From NCBI GenBank assembly GCA_017607445.1, contig JAEVHH010000004.1:5952001-6016000 (forward strand): DNA of 64,000 nt, given 5' to 3'. Below the pieces are notes generated by a model. The model was not told the DNA's origin. It did not search any database and worked only from the letters and a program-made list of their open reading frames with translations. The position numbers and the translations under genes are program-made. This document shows positions 23,733 through 37,700 of this stretch, in pieces (position 1 is the first letter of the stretch; the number at the start of each line of letters is the position of its first letter). This DNA comes from Histoplasma ohiense. Taxonomy: Eukaryota > Ascomycota > Eurotiomycetes > Onygenales > Ajellomycetaceae.

Positions 23733-24003
23733 TGTAATGCACTTGTTTATTATTTTCTTATTATCTTCGCTTATTCTTACCTCTTTTCATTATACTCTTG
23801 CTATCACTATTTCTATATGTATATATATATCAATGTATGTATTTCACACATCTTCTTTCTCTTTCTTTTCTTTCTTAGTGATTAGCTACACTATGCTATG
23901 TTACACTACTATACTATATTACTCTACAATATATTACTATTATCTCCACTACACTATAAACTATCTTCTACTGTTACTCTTCACACTGTCACTACATCTC
24001 ACA
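23733..24003 (+). repeat. A1 5' LTR
   Basis: 271 bp; nearly identical to the copy at 30936-31206, differing at scattered C/T positions. Confidence 0.92.
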
Positions 24004-24050
24004 GTTTCTAATCACTCAATCTTTGAGAGATGATCTGTTGAGTAATAGTC

Positions 24051-27000
24051 ATGACCTCTATCTGCAGCATCCACTGTACTTATGCTACTGCTGAACTCAA
24101 AGCAGTAAACATCATAAAAGAAAACTGTGAAACACACACTTCTGTCACTGAAAGTGTGCAACAAACATCATCTTTCTCTATAAAATCAGATTCTGAGTAT
24201 AGTTCAGAAGAGGATATCTCTTCTAAAGATCTCAGTGCAATTGAAACTGAGAAGATAGCTGTGATCAGAAGAATCAAAAAATTACAGACTGAGAAAAAAT
24301 TGTGAGAACTTCAACAGCAGTGCAACACTTTACTACAAGAATTGAATGAAACAATTTCAGTCACTCAAAATACACTAGAAGCACATCTGAACCACAGTAG
24401 AGATGTAACTAATATAAATGATAACTGCAATAGCACTACAAGTATTTTCAGATCATTGAAAGTCACACTACAAGTGCTCAATATTTTAGTAAAAAGTGCT
24501 GTGACTACTGTCAGTGGAAGATGTAGTTGAATACCACTTTGACAATTAGAACTTCAAGATCCCAGCATGAGCAGTCACTCTTCTCAAAGAGATGTGAAAA
24601 AGTTTCAAAATCAAAGTATAAAAGAATTCAAAAACTTTGTTACAGCTGCTATCACTTTCCATGTCAGTGATTTTGATTACTACAACAAACACAATCATCA
24701 AAAGATCATTGAAGCTGTTACTCATTTCAATGTCAAGATGCAACAACATTGATATCAATATAAATATGATATGCAGACTTTGCCGTTGTGAGAAGAATTT
24801 GTTAGTTGAATACAATGTCAAGTCATCAATTCAGATAAAAGTTTTCAAGATGTCAATAGACAGTACTGAAAAACAGAGCAACAAGAAGATCAGACAGTTC
24901 AACAATTTACTTCACATTTACAATCAATTGAAAAGTATCTGTGACATTCTTATAGTGAATTTCATCAGAAATCACACCTCTATATGAAAGTTCTACCTTC
25001 CATTCACTGAGAATTCAATAAATATACAATCAAATTGGAAGAGTTAAGCTATGATGCCACTCTACATAAACTTGTAATGACAGAATTGAATCTGTCAGAG
25101 AGATGGAAAAAGCTTAAAGAGAAGTCAAATTTCAAAAACCTCACTCAAAGCTTTAACAACAGAAATAATGCTGATAATAGATCACAAAACAAACACAGAT
25201 GAAATGACACTACAAAGTTCAATAACTTCATTCAATCAAAATATTGCTGTTATTGCAAGTGACCAGAACATACCATCAATTCATGTTTCAAACAACTCAA
25301 AGACAAATTCAAAAACACCAAGTCCAACTCAAAATCTGATACAAAAGACACAAAGAACTCAAAGAACTCAAAAAATGTTTAAAGCACATCATTCAGCTTG
25401 CAATGACAGTTATAAACACAGAAAGTTGATGCAAAAACATCTTAAGCTTCACTGTCACAGTGAAACTCACTACATCTAAGAGTCTGCAAAAAGTGCTTGC
25501 ACTAGTAGACTCTGAATCAGAAGTGAACTGTGTTGATGAATTTTGAGTAAAGAATCACAATCTAAAAGCTGCTCACTGCAAAATCAAAATAATCAAATCA
25601 ATTGATGAATGCATAATGCATTTCTTTGAAGAGTATAACATTGCAACTACTGTCACTGATCACAAGAGTAATACACAGCAGACATCTCATTTCTTTCATG
25701 CAATGAAGATGAAGAACTACAGTCTTGTATTAGAATTTCCTTGATTAAGACAAATAAATCCTTTTATAGATTGATCAGATGGACAATTCTTCTTTAGAAA
25801 CTCTGAAGATAAACAACAATCTCAAATTATTTCTGAACAAGATGTTCTAGCTGAAGTTCTCACAGAAGCTAGAGTAGAAATGCTTGTAGTATTATCTACA
25901 GAATGTTCAAAAGACTCAAAACATACTTTATATGTATTCTCAGCTGTGTATTCAGACTTGCTGACTGATCTATCTGATTATGTCATGTCATACATGCATA
26001 TCTTCTCAGAAGAAGCTGCTATAAGCATGAAAAGATCAGAAGAAATGAAACACTGCATAGATCTTGAGTCTGATACATAATCTTCATTTATACTGATATA
26101 CAATCTCTCTGAAACTGAGTTAGCTGCTCTAAGAGAATATTTAAAAAATATATTAGATAAAGAGTGAATACAACTGTTCAGTAGCTCAGCTGATGCATCA
26201 ATTCTCTTTGTTCTCAAAAAAGATAATGGACTTCATCTTTGTGTAGACTATCAAGGATTAAATCAAATCATCATCAAGAATCAATATCCTCTATCTCTAA
26301 TAAGTGAATTACTTGATAGACTTTCAAAAGCCAAGATATTCACTAAGCTGGATCTTTGAGATGTCTATCACTGCATACTTATAGCAGCAAAAGACTGTTG
26401 AAAGACAGTCTTTAGAATGAGATATGAACATTTTGAATATATAGTTATACCATTTGAACTAGCTAATACTTCAGTGACATTTCAAGCATACATTAACAAT
26501 GTCTTGTCTGATTTGTTGAATATATGTTGCATTGTCTATTTGAACGACATTCTCATATTCTTCAATTCAAAGTAGAAATATAAAGTGCATGTTACTAAGA
26601 TGCTAGAACATCTCAAGTATGTGAATCTATTTGCAAAACTCTCTAAATATGAATTTGAAGTGGACAAGATCTTATTTCTGAGGTTTGTTATAGATACAAA
26701 TGATGTCAAGATAAAGTCAGACAGAGTCTTCACTATTGTGAAATGATCTATATCTAAATCAATTAAAGAGATTCAATTCTTCTTGAGCTTTGCTAATTTC
26801 TATCAGTAATTTATTAAGTCTTTCTCCTCTATTGCAGCCTCATTATTTGAACTTATAAAAGAGAGCAAGAAGGGGGAAAGAAAAGTCACTTTTATATGAA
26901 TAGAAGATACTCAAAGTGCTTTTGATGAGCTCAAATTGCACTTTATGCATGCTTCTCTATTAGCTTATTTTGACTCAGCTCAGTCTATTCAGATCAAATC

Positions 27001-29370
27001 TGATGCATTCACTTTTGCAATTGCTGCTATTCTGTCACAGTTGCAGAATGATAAACACTGACATTCAGTTGTCTTCTGATTAAGAAAGTTGATTGATGTG
27101 GAAACATATTATGATACTCATGATAAAGAATTCTTGACTATTGTAACAGCATTTAAAAATTGAAGACACTATCTGAAGAGAAGTCAGTATTCAATTCAAA
27201 TCTGATCTGATCATATCAATCTGCAGTACTTTATGACAACTAAGAAACTGAACAGACATCAGATCAGATGAATGAAAGCTTTATCTACTTATGATTTTGT
27301 ATTACTGCATCACTCTGAATCAAAGAATTCAGCTGATGAGCTCAGTCATCACACAGACTACAGTGAGATCTATAATGATCAAACTATATTATCTACTCTG
27401 CAACAGAAGCTGAAACATAGAGTTAGACTAGACTGAGAAACTGATACTTCTTTTCAAAATAATATTTCTTCTGATGTAGTCTGTGCACAGATCTCTAATG
27501 AGCAAAATGCTTCTTTTAATGAGTGAAAAGCACTTCATACATCAACATCTTCTATCTCTTGTGTAAACTCTTTCTCTTCATTGCACATTGAGCAATATAT
27601 GCTCTGAATTGCAGTCAATAAGACTATTCTTGAGGACTCAGCATACACAGAAATATCTGAATTCTTCATCTCATTTCTGAGTAAAACACAGAAGATTGAT
27701 TCTTTTGCTGCTGAATAAAGAGAGAAGATAAAAGAGAAGAATATGACTATCACTGAAAATATGCTATAAACAATTTCTGAGAATGATATATTGCATGCTG
27801 ATGATTGCATGTATGTCCCTCAACAAAAGACACTCATTAATGAAATTATCAGTGCAAACCATGATGATCCACAGAGAGGTCACTTTGGTATAAAAAAGTT
27901 TATAGACAGCATTCAGAACAAATACTATTGATATGAGCTAGTCAGAAATATCAAAGATTATATATCCACTTGTGATACTTGTCAAAGAATAAAGTCAAAA
28001 CAGTATAGACAATATGAAGAATTGAATACAATCTTCTTATCATCAAATTCTTTTGAATTCATTACTATGAATTTTATTACAGACTTGTCAGCCTTTACAT
28101 TCCTTCATCAAATCTACAATGCAATTTTAGTGATTGTGAATATATATACCAAGTTTACAATCTATATTCCTTGCACCAAAAACATTACAGTCAATAAACT
28201 AGCAGAAATCATTTATACCAAGTTCTATACAATTTATGAAGTACTCAAAAACCATATATCTGATTGAGATTCACTGTTTACAAGCCATTATTGGTCCATC
28301 TTTTGTTATATGCTAGATGCATGCTGGAAACTTTCAACAGCCTTTCACTCTCAAATAGATGGCCAAACAGAACAACAAAATCAAACCTTGGAATATTATC
28401 TTCAATACTTTATCAACTATCATCAAAATGACTGAACACACTGACTACTGCTGGCACAGTTTGTTTACAATATCTCTCAACATGCCTCTACTGAAATGGC
28501 ATCTGTGGAAGTCTTAATGGAATATTGACCTGATTTAAAAATTAATATCAGCAAACCATCACAACCAGTCGCCATACATGCTGCTAGCTGTGTGAAACAT
28601 ATTGAGGAAACATGTCATAAACTCATTGAGAATCTACAAAAGATGTGACAAGCACAGAAAATCTATTACAATACAAAATATAAACCTCAACAATTTAAAA
28701 TAGATGACTATGTCATACTCAATGCAAAAAATCTCCAATTGCTGCACTCAGTTCACAAACTCAATCATAAATATATTGAACTCTTCAAGATTCTGAATAT
28801 CATCAGAAAACAAGTGTACAAACTAGAACTGTCATCTTCATATAGAAGCATTCATTCTGTATTCCATGTATCTTTACTGAAGCCATACAACCACAGAAAT
28901 GGAGCTCTACCAGAATCAGAACTGAAATTTATCAACAGTGAAGAAGAATATCAAGTTGAAGAAATTCTTGAAAAACAACAATAAAAAAACAAACCTTCAG
29001 AATATCTTATGAGATGAACAGATTGAAGTTCTAGTGATGATATATAGAAACTGAAAGAAAACATATTGAACACTCAGACATTCAAAATCTTCCTTGAACA
29101 AGAAAATGAACAACAAATACAAAATCAACATACTTTCAAACATCAAAAACACAAACATCAAGTTGAAAGATGTCAGAAGCACAAATTCTAAATCAAAAAA
29201 CACTAGAAGTACAAATCTCACTCAAACTTCAATCAAACATATTTTTTTTAAGAATTTTATCAGAGAAAAGAGGAAAAGAAAAAAATTCAATTTGGGTATA
29301 ATAAATACAAAAAATAAAATATACAAGCAAGGAAAAAAACAAAGAAAACAGGTTCTAAGAAAAGTCTAAA
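24051..29370 (+). pseudogene. A1 gag-pol, decayed
   Basis: Gag from ATG 24051 carries one zinc knuckle at 25245-25286 (CCYC..PEHTINSC, with a TGA inside). Protease is around 25480-25700. Reverse transcriptase spans about 26100-26750 with ILFVLKKDNGLHLCVDY and, at 26537-26548, YLND where Y-x-D-D is expected. RNase H is at about 26950-27350, the integrase zinc region (HFGIKKF, STCDTCQRIK) at 27830-28010, the integrase core with FITDLSAF and TAFHSQIDGQTE at 28060-28400, and the GKVHKLNHKY-like C-terminal domain near 28750. A chromodomain-like tail, YQVEEILEKQQ then EYLMR*TD, follows at 28950-29040. Stops are mostly TGA; for example LDL*DVYH has TGA where Arg is universal (26358). Dead. Confidence 0.9.
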
Positions 29371-29652
29371 GACTCTCAGTTCATTCATTCTCATCTCATT
29401 TTTCATCTCTCACTTTCTCTTTTTTCTATCATCATTTCTCTCATTTCTTCTCTCTGCTATTCTCATCCAATACTCCTTCTGGTATTTGTAAATTATCAGC
29501 ATTCATTTTGAGTGCAGAGATATAGACAAATGTCTATTTCACAAAACATTTATCTTTTCACTTCTCTCCTCCCTCATCAATCTATTCATTTTTCAGTATA
29601 TTCAATGAAGAAAGGCATTTCTTCTCATCTTCTTCTCTCACTTCTTCATCAT

Positions 29653-29949
29653 TCAGAGCACCCTCTTCCTCTGCTTCATCAACATCAGTGATAAATTGAC
29701 AAAGAAAGCAGATATCATGAACACTGCTGCAGTCATTAGTACCTCCACAATCTTCTTCATTGACTCTTCAGTCAACTTCTCTCTCATCAATCTCTTTTCA
29801 ATTGACTTCTTTATCACAGAGCTTTTGAAGCTAATCACTCTCAAAATCTTCTTCTTCACATTCTTCTCTTCCTCTAATATCTCTGCTCTGAAAGAATCAG
29901 ACATAATCACAGCCTTCAAAATCTGCACCTCTGCAGACTCAGCTGTCAT
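29653..29949 (-). CDS. Antisense frame in A1 between pol and 3' LTR
   Basis: A 98-codon minus-strand frame, lysine and glutamate rich with an amphipathic helix (EKRLMREKLTEESMKKIVEVLM) and a hydrophobic end (TAAVFMISAFFVNLSLML). The same frame is kept in the other A-family copy at 57290-57556, with the block REKLTEESMKKIV/KEKLTEESMKKIV alike. It begins inside the pol-to-LTR spacer, not opposite a known gene. No family was recognised. Whether it is expressed is unknown, and an open frame on the less-hit strand could survive by chance. Confidence 0.4.
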   Translation of the reverse strand: MTAESAEVQILKAVIMSDSFRAEILEEEKNVKKKILRVISFKSSVIKKSIEKRLMREKLTEESMKKIVEVLMTAAVFMISAFFVNLSLMLMKQRKRVL

Positions 29950-30935
29950 TCAGTGCTGAAATCACAGAGCATTCATCTCTGCTCTGCTTCAAGCAGACAG
30001 CATTGCCAGATGAGATGCATTCAATTGTTTAATTAAACAATGAAGATGACTTTTGTGACTGGCTATATTCTTCTCAGTCATCATCTCTGTGAAGATAAAC
30101 ACTCATCTGTGCATAATGCACCTCAGAAGAGGTGTATCACACATCTAGCATCATTATCAGTATATCAACATTGTTAAGAGCACTACTATCTATTCAAAAG
30201 CAAATTTGAAGAAAAAGAAAAAGAAAATAAGAATTAAAGAGGATTACTCATGAGTTTGCAGAATTTCTCTGCAGAGGCACAAGTCTCACAATGCTTTCAA
30301 GCATTTGACCCCAGCACACACCAAAAATTGATGTCTTCAAATCTAGAAACACAACATTCACATGAAATCTGACTGTTGTGCATCACATGATTAGAGCTAA
30401 ATCTAGAGCAATATAACAAGTGAACAGCAAATGGCACTATACAGAAACAAGCTAGTGACACACATGACCACACTAATAACACCACTGGCAAGGAACACCA
30501 GCAATAATATGTGATAAGCATCAGTGAGAAAACAACTTACTTAAAATCAGAATATTCAAGAGAGCCCATTTTGAAAAAAGAGAGAAGGGAGAGAGAGAAC
30601 TGATGAAAATTTAAAAATCTTTATTAAATTAGAAATGAGAAAATCACAGCAGAAGAGCAAAGAGCTTTGATGATGATCAAGTTAAAAGAGAAGAGAAATC
30701 TTCAAGAAGAAAGAAATTCTTTTTACTTCTCTGCACACAACCTCTGACAACCAAAAAATCCATCAATTTCATCTCATTAGAAAATCGATAACAACACATA
30801 TACAAGCTATCTAAGGGACGTGATTGAGACACTGCTATCAACAAGCAGAACTTACAATATGGAAATGCAATTATCTACCAGCAAGCAATCTATACAATCA
30901 CTGAGAGCAGCTCTTATAAAAAAAAGAGAGGCAAT

Positions 30936-31206
30936 TGTAATGCACTTGTTTATTATTTCCTTATTATCTTCACTTATTCTTACCTCTTTCCATTATACTC
31001 TCACTACCACTATTTCTATATGTATATATATATCAATGTATGTATTTCACACATCTTCTTTCTCTTTCTTTTCTTTCTTAGTGATTAGCTACACTACACT
31101 ATGTTACACTACTATACTATATTACTCTACAATATATTACTATTATCTCCGCTACACTATAAACTATCTTCTACTGTTACTCTTCACACTGTCACTACAC
31201 CTCACA
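30936..31206 (+). repeat. A1 3' LTR
   Basis: 271 bp, preceded by the polypurine tract and followed by TSD AGATC. Confidence 0.92.
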
Positions 31207-33042
31207 AGATCTAGTGCTCTATCTTGTGTGGAAGTCAAAAGCAAACATCAAATTGAACATCAATGAACAAGCAATAGACTCACTATTCAATCAAGCATGA
31301 TATATTCATAGCAGATTGAATAACAATGTATTAGTGAAATTTCAACTCTGAATAAGTCATTGTCAGAATGATCAGCATATGTCAGAGCTAGTTTTTCAAC
31401 AACTCAACTCTCTCTTTCTCAATTCTATACTTCAAATCAAGACATTGAACTGGCTTAATCAGACTCATTAGATGAATATCATGTTGATAACTTATCTTTC
31501 TGAATTCAATTGCAAGCTTCTAGAAGCAGATGAGCAAGACTGAGATGATGCTATCAAAATCAATATATTGTTCAAAAACTTGAACTTTCAGTTGCATAAC
31601 TGAAGTGTAGAGTATCTGAAGCTCTCAATATACAGTGAATTCTGTACTGATTTTTGTGTATTGAACAACAATCTGTCTCAGTTTCACACACTTCAAAATC
31701 ACAGAGAATTTCACTAAACAAATGTGTACATTTCAAATCACTCTGCAGCATCTCTCATCTTTGAATCAGAATCAATGAACTGAGTTTCACATATAAACAC
31801 AAGTCATCTGAGAATTCTCAATGTCTCAGAGAAGAATATCACTGACTGAATCATCAGAGAAATCTGCATATACTGTGACAAGTCAGAACATTTCACAAAT
31901 CAATGTCTGAATGCAATCATTTCAAATAAATCTCCCACACACATGAACACTGTGTCATCTGTGGACAGACAAGAACAGAGAAAAGATGAGCTCTCATTCT
32001 AAAATATAAATGAGAGCTCAAGAAGCAGAAAGCTAGCTGAAGATTTAAGCAGAAGATACAAACAGATACAATTATAATCTCTGTTATTGTAAATAGTCTA
32101 GTCAATATACAAGCAATGATAGACAGTTATTTTCTTCATTACACTCTTATAGACACTCAGCTGATTGAGAAGCATAAGCTTCAGTGTATTCTCTTTCTCA
32201 AACTGTATAAACTCAGTGAATTTGATGATCTCAGAGAATCAGTCTTCTACAACATGATAAGATTTAATGTTGATGTAGAAGAACACAAGAAAAAGAATAT
32301 ATATGCATATAAAATACAAGATCTTGAGTATAATCTAATACTCAGTCTATTATAACTCATAGAATTTGAAATCTTGTTGAATGCATACAACTGCTGTCTT
32401 ATTTTCTCAGAAGACAACTGTGTTTATAAGAAGAATGTCAATAGAACCACTGATCTCACTCAGATATCAATGAAAGTATACAAACTACTAACTCATCAAA
32501 CACATGAGAAGAAGAACATCCAAGTGTTCACTGTTAGTATGACAGATATCAAAAAAGTGTTAGAAAAGTTAGAACTCAAAGACTTCAAGAAATCACACAA
32601 AAAACTATCTGAATCATACAAAGACTTCACAGATATGTTCAATGAGAAAGAAGCTGAAAAGCTTTCTATAATAGACACAACAGAGATATCTATATTAGAA
32701 AATAGCTATGTGGCGATAGAAGAACACAGAACACATCAGAATTAATGAGAAGAGACATAGCACATGGCACTATAGACAGCTGTAGTGTGTGATGGTTGTC
32801 TATATAATGCTCACTGATATCTGTAGATATTAGAAGATCAGTGATTAGCTTTGAATAATAGAGATTGCTACCTTCTTAACATTCTACATGTGTACTTCAC
32901 ACTACTCTCATAATTATATCTACAACCATCTCTTACAATTCTAATTGCTCTAAACTTTATTTGAGTGGTCTGTTGTTACACACATCTACAATAAAGCATG
33001 CAATGTTAGTTAAAACATGCAACATTAGTTAAAACACACAAG

Positions 33043-36000
33043 ATGATCTCAACACACACAAGATCCCTTGAAAATCAATCTGAATCCTCTATCATCTCTG
33101 ATGATCACAATGCACATTTGCAACAGTTGAACAATCAAATCTGTGAATGAGAGCAGCAATTAGCTATTCTGCATGCACAACAGCAGCTCAACAAGTTAGA
33201 AGTGCAGATTTGTGAAGATACTCTCATTGAGTCTCAATTAACTCAGAATATCATCACAGAACCACTGCAAAATCAATCTGTGAACAATACAGACAATGAT
33301 AATGAAACACCACTGAGGTTAGAGATTAAGAACTATTATTGAGGAAAAAATATGTTAGAATTCAAGAACTATAAAAATTGCATATTGACTCTCTTTACAC
33401 ACCACTGCTGATATTATTGAAAGAAGGAATACAAGATAAATGATGCTAAACTCTATCTTGACACCCATGTTAAGCAGAAATGGTTGAATTTTGTATCATT
33501 GTATAAGAGACATGGAGGAGCAACACTGTTGACTTTTGACAATATGCTATCACATCTAGAAATGCAAATTAATGATCCACAGAACCAACACTGATTGATG
33601 AGTCAAAAGTTTCAAGATATGAAGCAACAAGAATGACAATCAATATGTGATTTCTCTAAATATCTCAAAGACTGAAAGTACTACTTACTCTCATATAGTG
33701 AAGAACAAAGAATGGATAACTTGTGTAGTAAAACATTGAAGATATTATACACAGAACTCAACTGTTGAAATCAAGAGCCTCAGAACTATAAAGAGTTGCT
33801 TCAAATTCTACAGACTCTTGAGAAAAATATGTCAGAGCAACAGTGTGCTATTTGCAAAGAAAGATCTGCAATATTCATAGAGAATCAGCATTGTTCTGAT
33901 AAATCTAGCAATCATTGAAACAAGAGAAAACAAGAGAAACAAATGAGTTCAACTGAACAAATCAAAAAAGATAAATATAACTGAATGAAGGAGTGTTCTC
34001 ACTGTCATAAGAAGGGTCATATTGCAAATGATTGTTGAATATTACACTCTGAAAAGCACAATCAAGTTTGACAAGCAAAAAATCAACAATCTCAATTGTA
34101 GAAGCAGCTGCTGCATTGGAAATACAAACAACTAGACTGTGAGATAAACAGTTATTGACAATGAATACATGAATGCTGACAGAAGTGGGATGGTTGATGG
34201 TGTGAATGCTAGTGAATTCTGACACAGATGCAAACTTTGTGTCCCACATCTGAGCATCAAAATATTTCTCAAAGACAGAAGATAAACCAAAAGTAGTGGA
34301 AGCAGTTGATAATTATAAGATTAAATCATATGAACAACAAAGAGCTGCAATGAAGATTATCAATGATGAACATGTCCTCTGAGAAGGATTCCACCATTTC
34401 AAAGAAGTCAATATTAGCAGATATGACATAATTTTAGACATGCTATAATTGAAAGCTGTGAACTCTGATATCAATTGAGTGTGAAGATGCTGAATCTATA
34501 GAAAAGCATCAAATATTAATCATGTACATCTGAATACTGCTAAAGAATTCACAACACTAATTGATGATGGCAATATTATATTCACTGCTTTACCATTACA
34601 AGCTGTGAGTGCAGCAACTGAGTCAAATATCTCAGATGATTATAAAGATTATTTTAATGTATTTCAAGAAGACATATCTGATATGGAACACACATCTCAC
34701 AATCATGCCATAGATCTCAAACCTGGCAAGGAACCCTCATATCAATCAATATATAACTTATCACCTCAAGAACTCTCTGTTCTCCGAGAATATATCAAAA
34801 AGACATTAGAGAAGAATTGGATACATTCATCCAAGAGTCCAGCCAGTGCACCAGTATTATTCACACTCAAGAAAGATGGAACCCTGTGTCTTTGCATGAA
34901 TTATCAAGAATTGAATGAAATAACAGTCAAGAATTGATATCTACTGCTCTTAATAAGTGAAATACTTGATAGATTAGCAGATGCCAAAATATATACACAG
35001 CTGAACCTTAGAGATGCATATCATAGAATTCACATACAAGCAGAGGATGAATGAAAAACAGCATTTCAAACACAATATGAACACTTTGAATATCTAGTCT
35101 TATCTTTTGAGCTAACCAATGTCTCTGTAATCTTTCAATCTTATATCAACAAAGCCCTCAGTGACCTTTTAGATGTATATTGTGTGGCTTATCTTGATGA
35201 TATCATAATCTATTCAAACACACTTGATGAACATGTCGTCCATGTTAAGAACATGCTGGAATGGTTAAGATGATGAAGACTATATGTCAAACTTAGTAAG
35301 TGTACATTCCACACAACAGAAATTGGATTTTTGGGTTTTGTGATTACCACACAGAGCATTACTGTCAAGAAACACCACATTGACACAATTCTAGATTGAT
35401 CAGAATCACAAACTATAAACAAATTGCAAATATTTCTAGAATTCATCAATTTCTATCATCAATTCATATACAAGTTCTTGATAATAACAGCACCTCTGAC
35501 TGAATTGTTAAAAGATTATGAAATAAAAAGAGGGAAGAATAACACATCTGTTCAGTTAGATGAAAACTGCAAGCACACAATTTTGCAGTTAAAAGAATGC
35601 TTTACAAAAGCACTGTTGTTGATTCACTTTGATCCACAGCAAAAACTTCATATAGAAATGGATGAATCTGATGTTGCAATCACCACAGTAATATCACAAT
35701 TAATGAATGATGATCACTGACATCTGATTGCATTTTGGTCTAGAAAGCTCACAGAAACAGAAAGATGTTATCAAACATATAATCTAGAAATGTTGCCAAT
35801 TGTAGAAGCTTTCAGACAATGGTATCACTACTTATATAGTAGCAGACACTCAATAACTGTTTTATCTGACCATGTCAATCTTCAGTGCTTCATGACAATG
35901 AAGCAGTTAAATGAATGTTAGATTCACTGAATAAAAATGCTCTCAGTATTCAATTTTGAAATAGAGCACTGTTCTGAGAAAAATAATCCCACAGATGCAT

Positions 36001-37700
36001 CAAGTTGTCATTCAGATTTTGTAAAATATATAGCTTTCTTGACAGAGCTCTCTATTCTGCAAGAGAAGCTACATAAGAGAATCTTTAAGTCACTAAAGAC
36101 AAAAGAAAATACAAAGTTAGATCAATGTATCAAGATGATGCAAAAAGATCTGCAAGCTAATAAAAATTGTTGAACAAAGAGATCTATAGTCATTAATGAC
36201 AACAACCTCTGCAGAATAAAGAATGCATCTGCAGATGAGAACAAGATCACAGACATTACAGAATTAAATCTAGAAACTCTGATGTCACAGATTCTAGCTG
36301 TCAAAATATTTGAGTTTGAGACAGTCTATTGTGAAGAGATAGCTGAATCTATCATTGAACTTTTACTGCAGATTCAGAATAGAAACACTGACACATCTGA
36401 ACTTCACAGAAGATTAGAGATGAGTGATATTAGTATAGATAATCATTCAATCTGAACAGTAGATAAAGATGATCTGCTCAGAAAAGATGATAAAGTCTAC
36501 ATATCATAAAACAAGACTGTAAGACATGAAATAATGAAAATGAATCACAATGATCCTCAAGATGGCCATTTTGAATATGATAAAATCATTGAAGCAATCA
36601 AACACAAGTACTTGTGACATGGTATGAGTGATGAGATTGCAGAATATATGAGAACTTGCAATATTTGTCAACACATCAAGATACCACAGCACAAGTCATA
36701 CAGATTGCTACAATCACATTCAGTGTCAGATAAAAAATAATATACAATTAGTATAGACTTTATTGAAGATCTGCCAGATAATAAAAAAAGAAGTCAAATC
36801 TATAATACTATTGTCATATTTGTTGATTTATTCATCAAATGAGTCATAATTGTGCCCACATCTTCAGAGCTAGATGTAGAAGAACTCACAGATATTATTG
36901 TATGAAGAGTTGCAAAGAACTTTGATCTATCTGTGAACATTATTAGCAACTAAGATTCATTAATAAATAGCAAGTTTTGGTTGACATTGTGTTACTTACT
37001 TCATATTCAATGAAAATTATCAACAGCATTCCACCCGCAAACCGACAGCCAGACAGAATGATTGAATCAGATGATTGAATATTATCTTCACACATATTGC
37101 AGCTATCAGCAAGATAATTGAATAGAATGGATTTCTCTGACATAATGAGCATATAACAACATCTTCCACACATTGATAAAAATGACATCATCTGAAGCAA
37201 TGATCAGCCAACCAACTGAACTTTGCATAGATGTGAAATCCTCAAGCACAGATGTATCAAAATTGATGATGAAACAAGTGAAATAAATGAAGCAAACAGA
37301 GAACAAGATCTGAGAATGTCTGAAAGCTATCAAAGCAGCTGAGAAAAAGTATTACAATCAGCATCATATATCAAAAAGCTTTAAAATAGAGAACTGAATA
37401 ATACTGCATACAAAAAATATATCCATCTTGTGACTCTCATTCAAACTAGATCATTGATTTTTGAGTCTCTTTCAAATAATTGATATCCACAGTATGCAGA
37501 CATACAAACTGAAACTCACACTGTAATATAAAGAAATTCATTCTATATTCCATGTTTCTCTTCTCAAATCTTATCACACACACAACAGACAAATTCTGCA
37601 AGCAGAATCAATAATTATAGACATACAAAAGAAATGAAAAGTTGAAGCTATATTAGACAAGCATCAATACCACAGTCAAACACAATATTTTATTAAATGA
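33043..37700 (+). pseudogene. Element C gag-pol, decayed
   Basis: Gag opens MISTHTRSLENQSESS at 33043; a capsid-like stretch and an intact zinc knuckle CSHCHKKGHIANDC lie at 33994-34035. The protease region VNSDTDANF is near 34215. Reverse transcriptase starts about 34740 (LSPQELSVLREYIKKTLEKNWIHSSKSPASAPVLF) and keeps the intact active site YLDD at 35190-35201. RNase H follows (35640-36000), then integrase with TCNICQHIK (36650-36690), SIDFIEDLPD (36757) and TAFHPQTDSQTE (37020). The C-terminus ends near 37,700 with YHSIFHVSLL-like sequence. Stops are TGA-rich, so the gene is dead, but less so than A1. Confidence 0.88.

Larger units (their letters stand above)
23733..31206 (+). mobile_element. 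Complete Ty3/gypsy chromovirus A1 (7,474 bp)
   Basis: Two 271-bp LTRs (23733-24003, 30936-31206) starting TGTAATGCACTTG and ending CTCACA, with a perfect 5-bp TSD AGATC (23728-23732, 31207-31211). A purine-rich tract (about 30917-30935) precedes the 3' LTR. No primer-binding TGG follows the 5' LTR; the first bases are GTTTCTAATCACTC, so priming may be unusual or the site mutated. It lies inside gag of element B. Fragments of the same family lie at 50990-53423 and 55997-60491. Confidence 0.93.

Noticed and set aside
23733..24003. Solo LTR or MITE
   Set aside because: A second equal-length copy at 30936-31206, a shared AGATC duplication and retroelement genes between them show a complete element.
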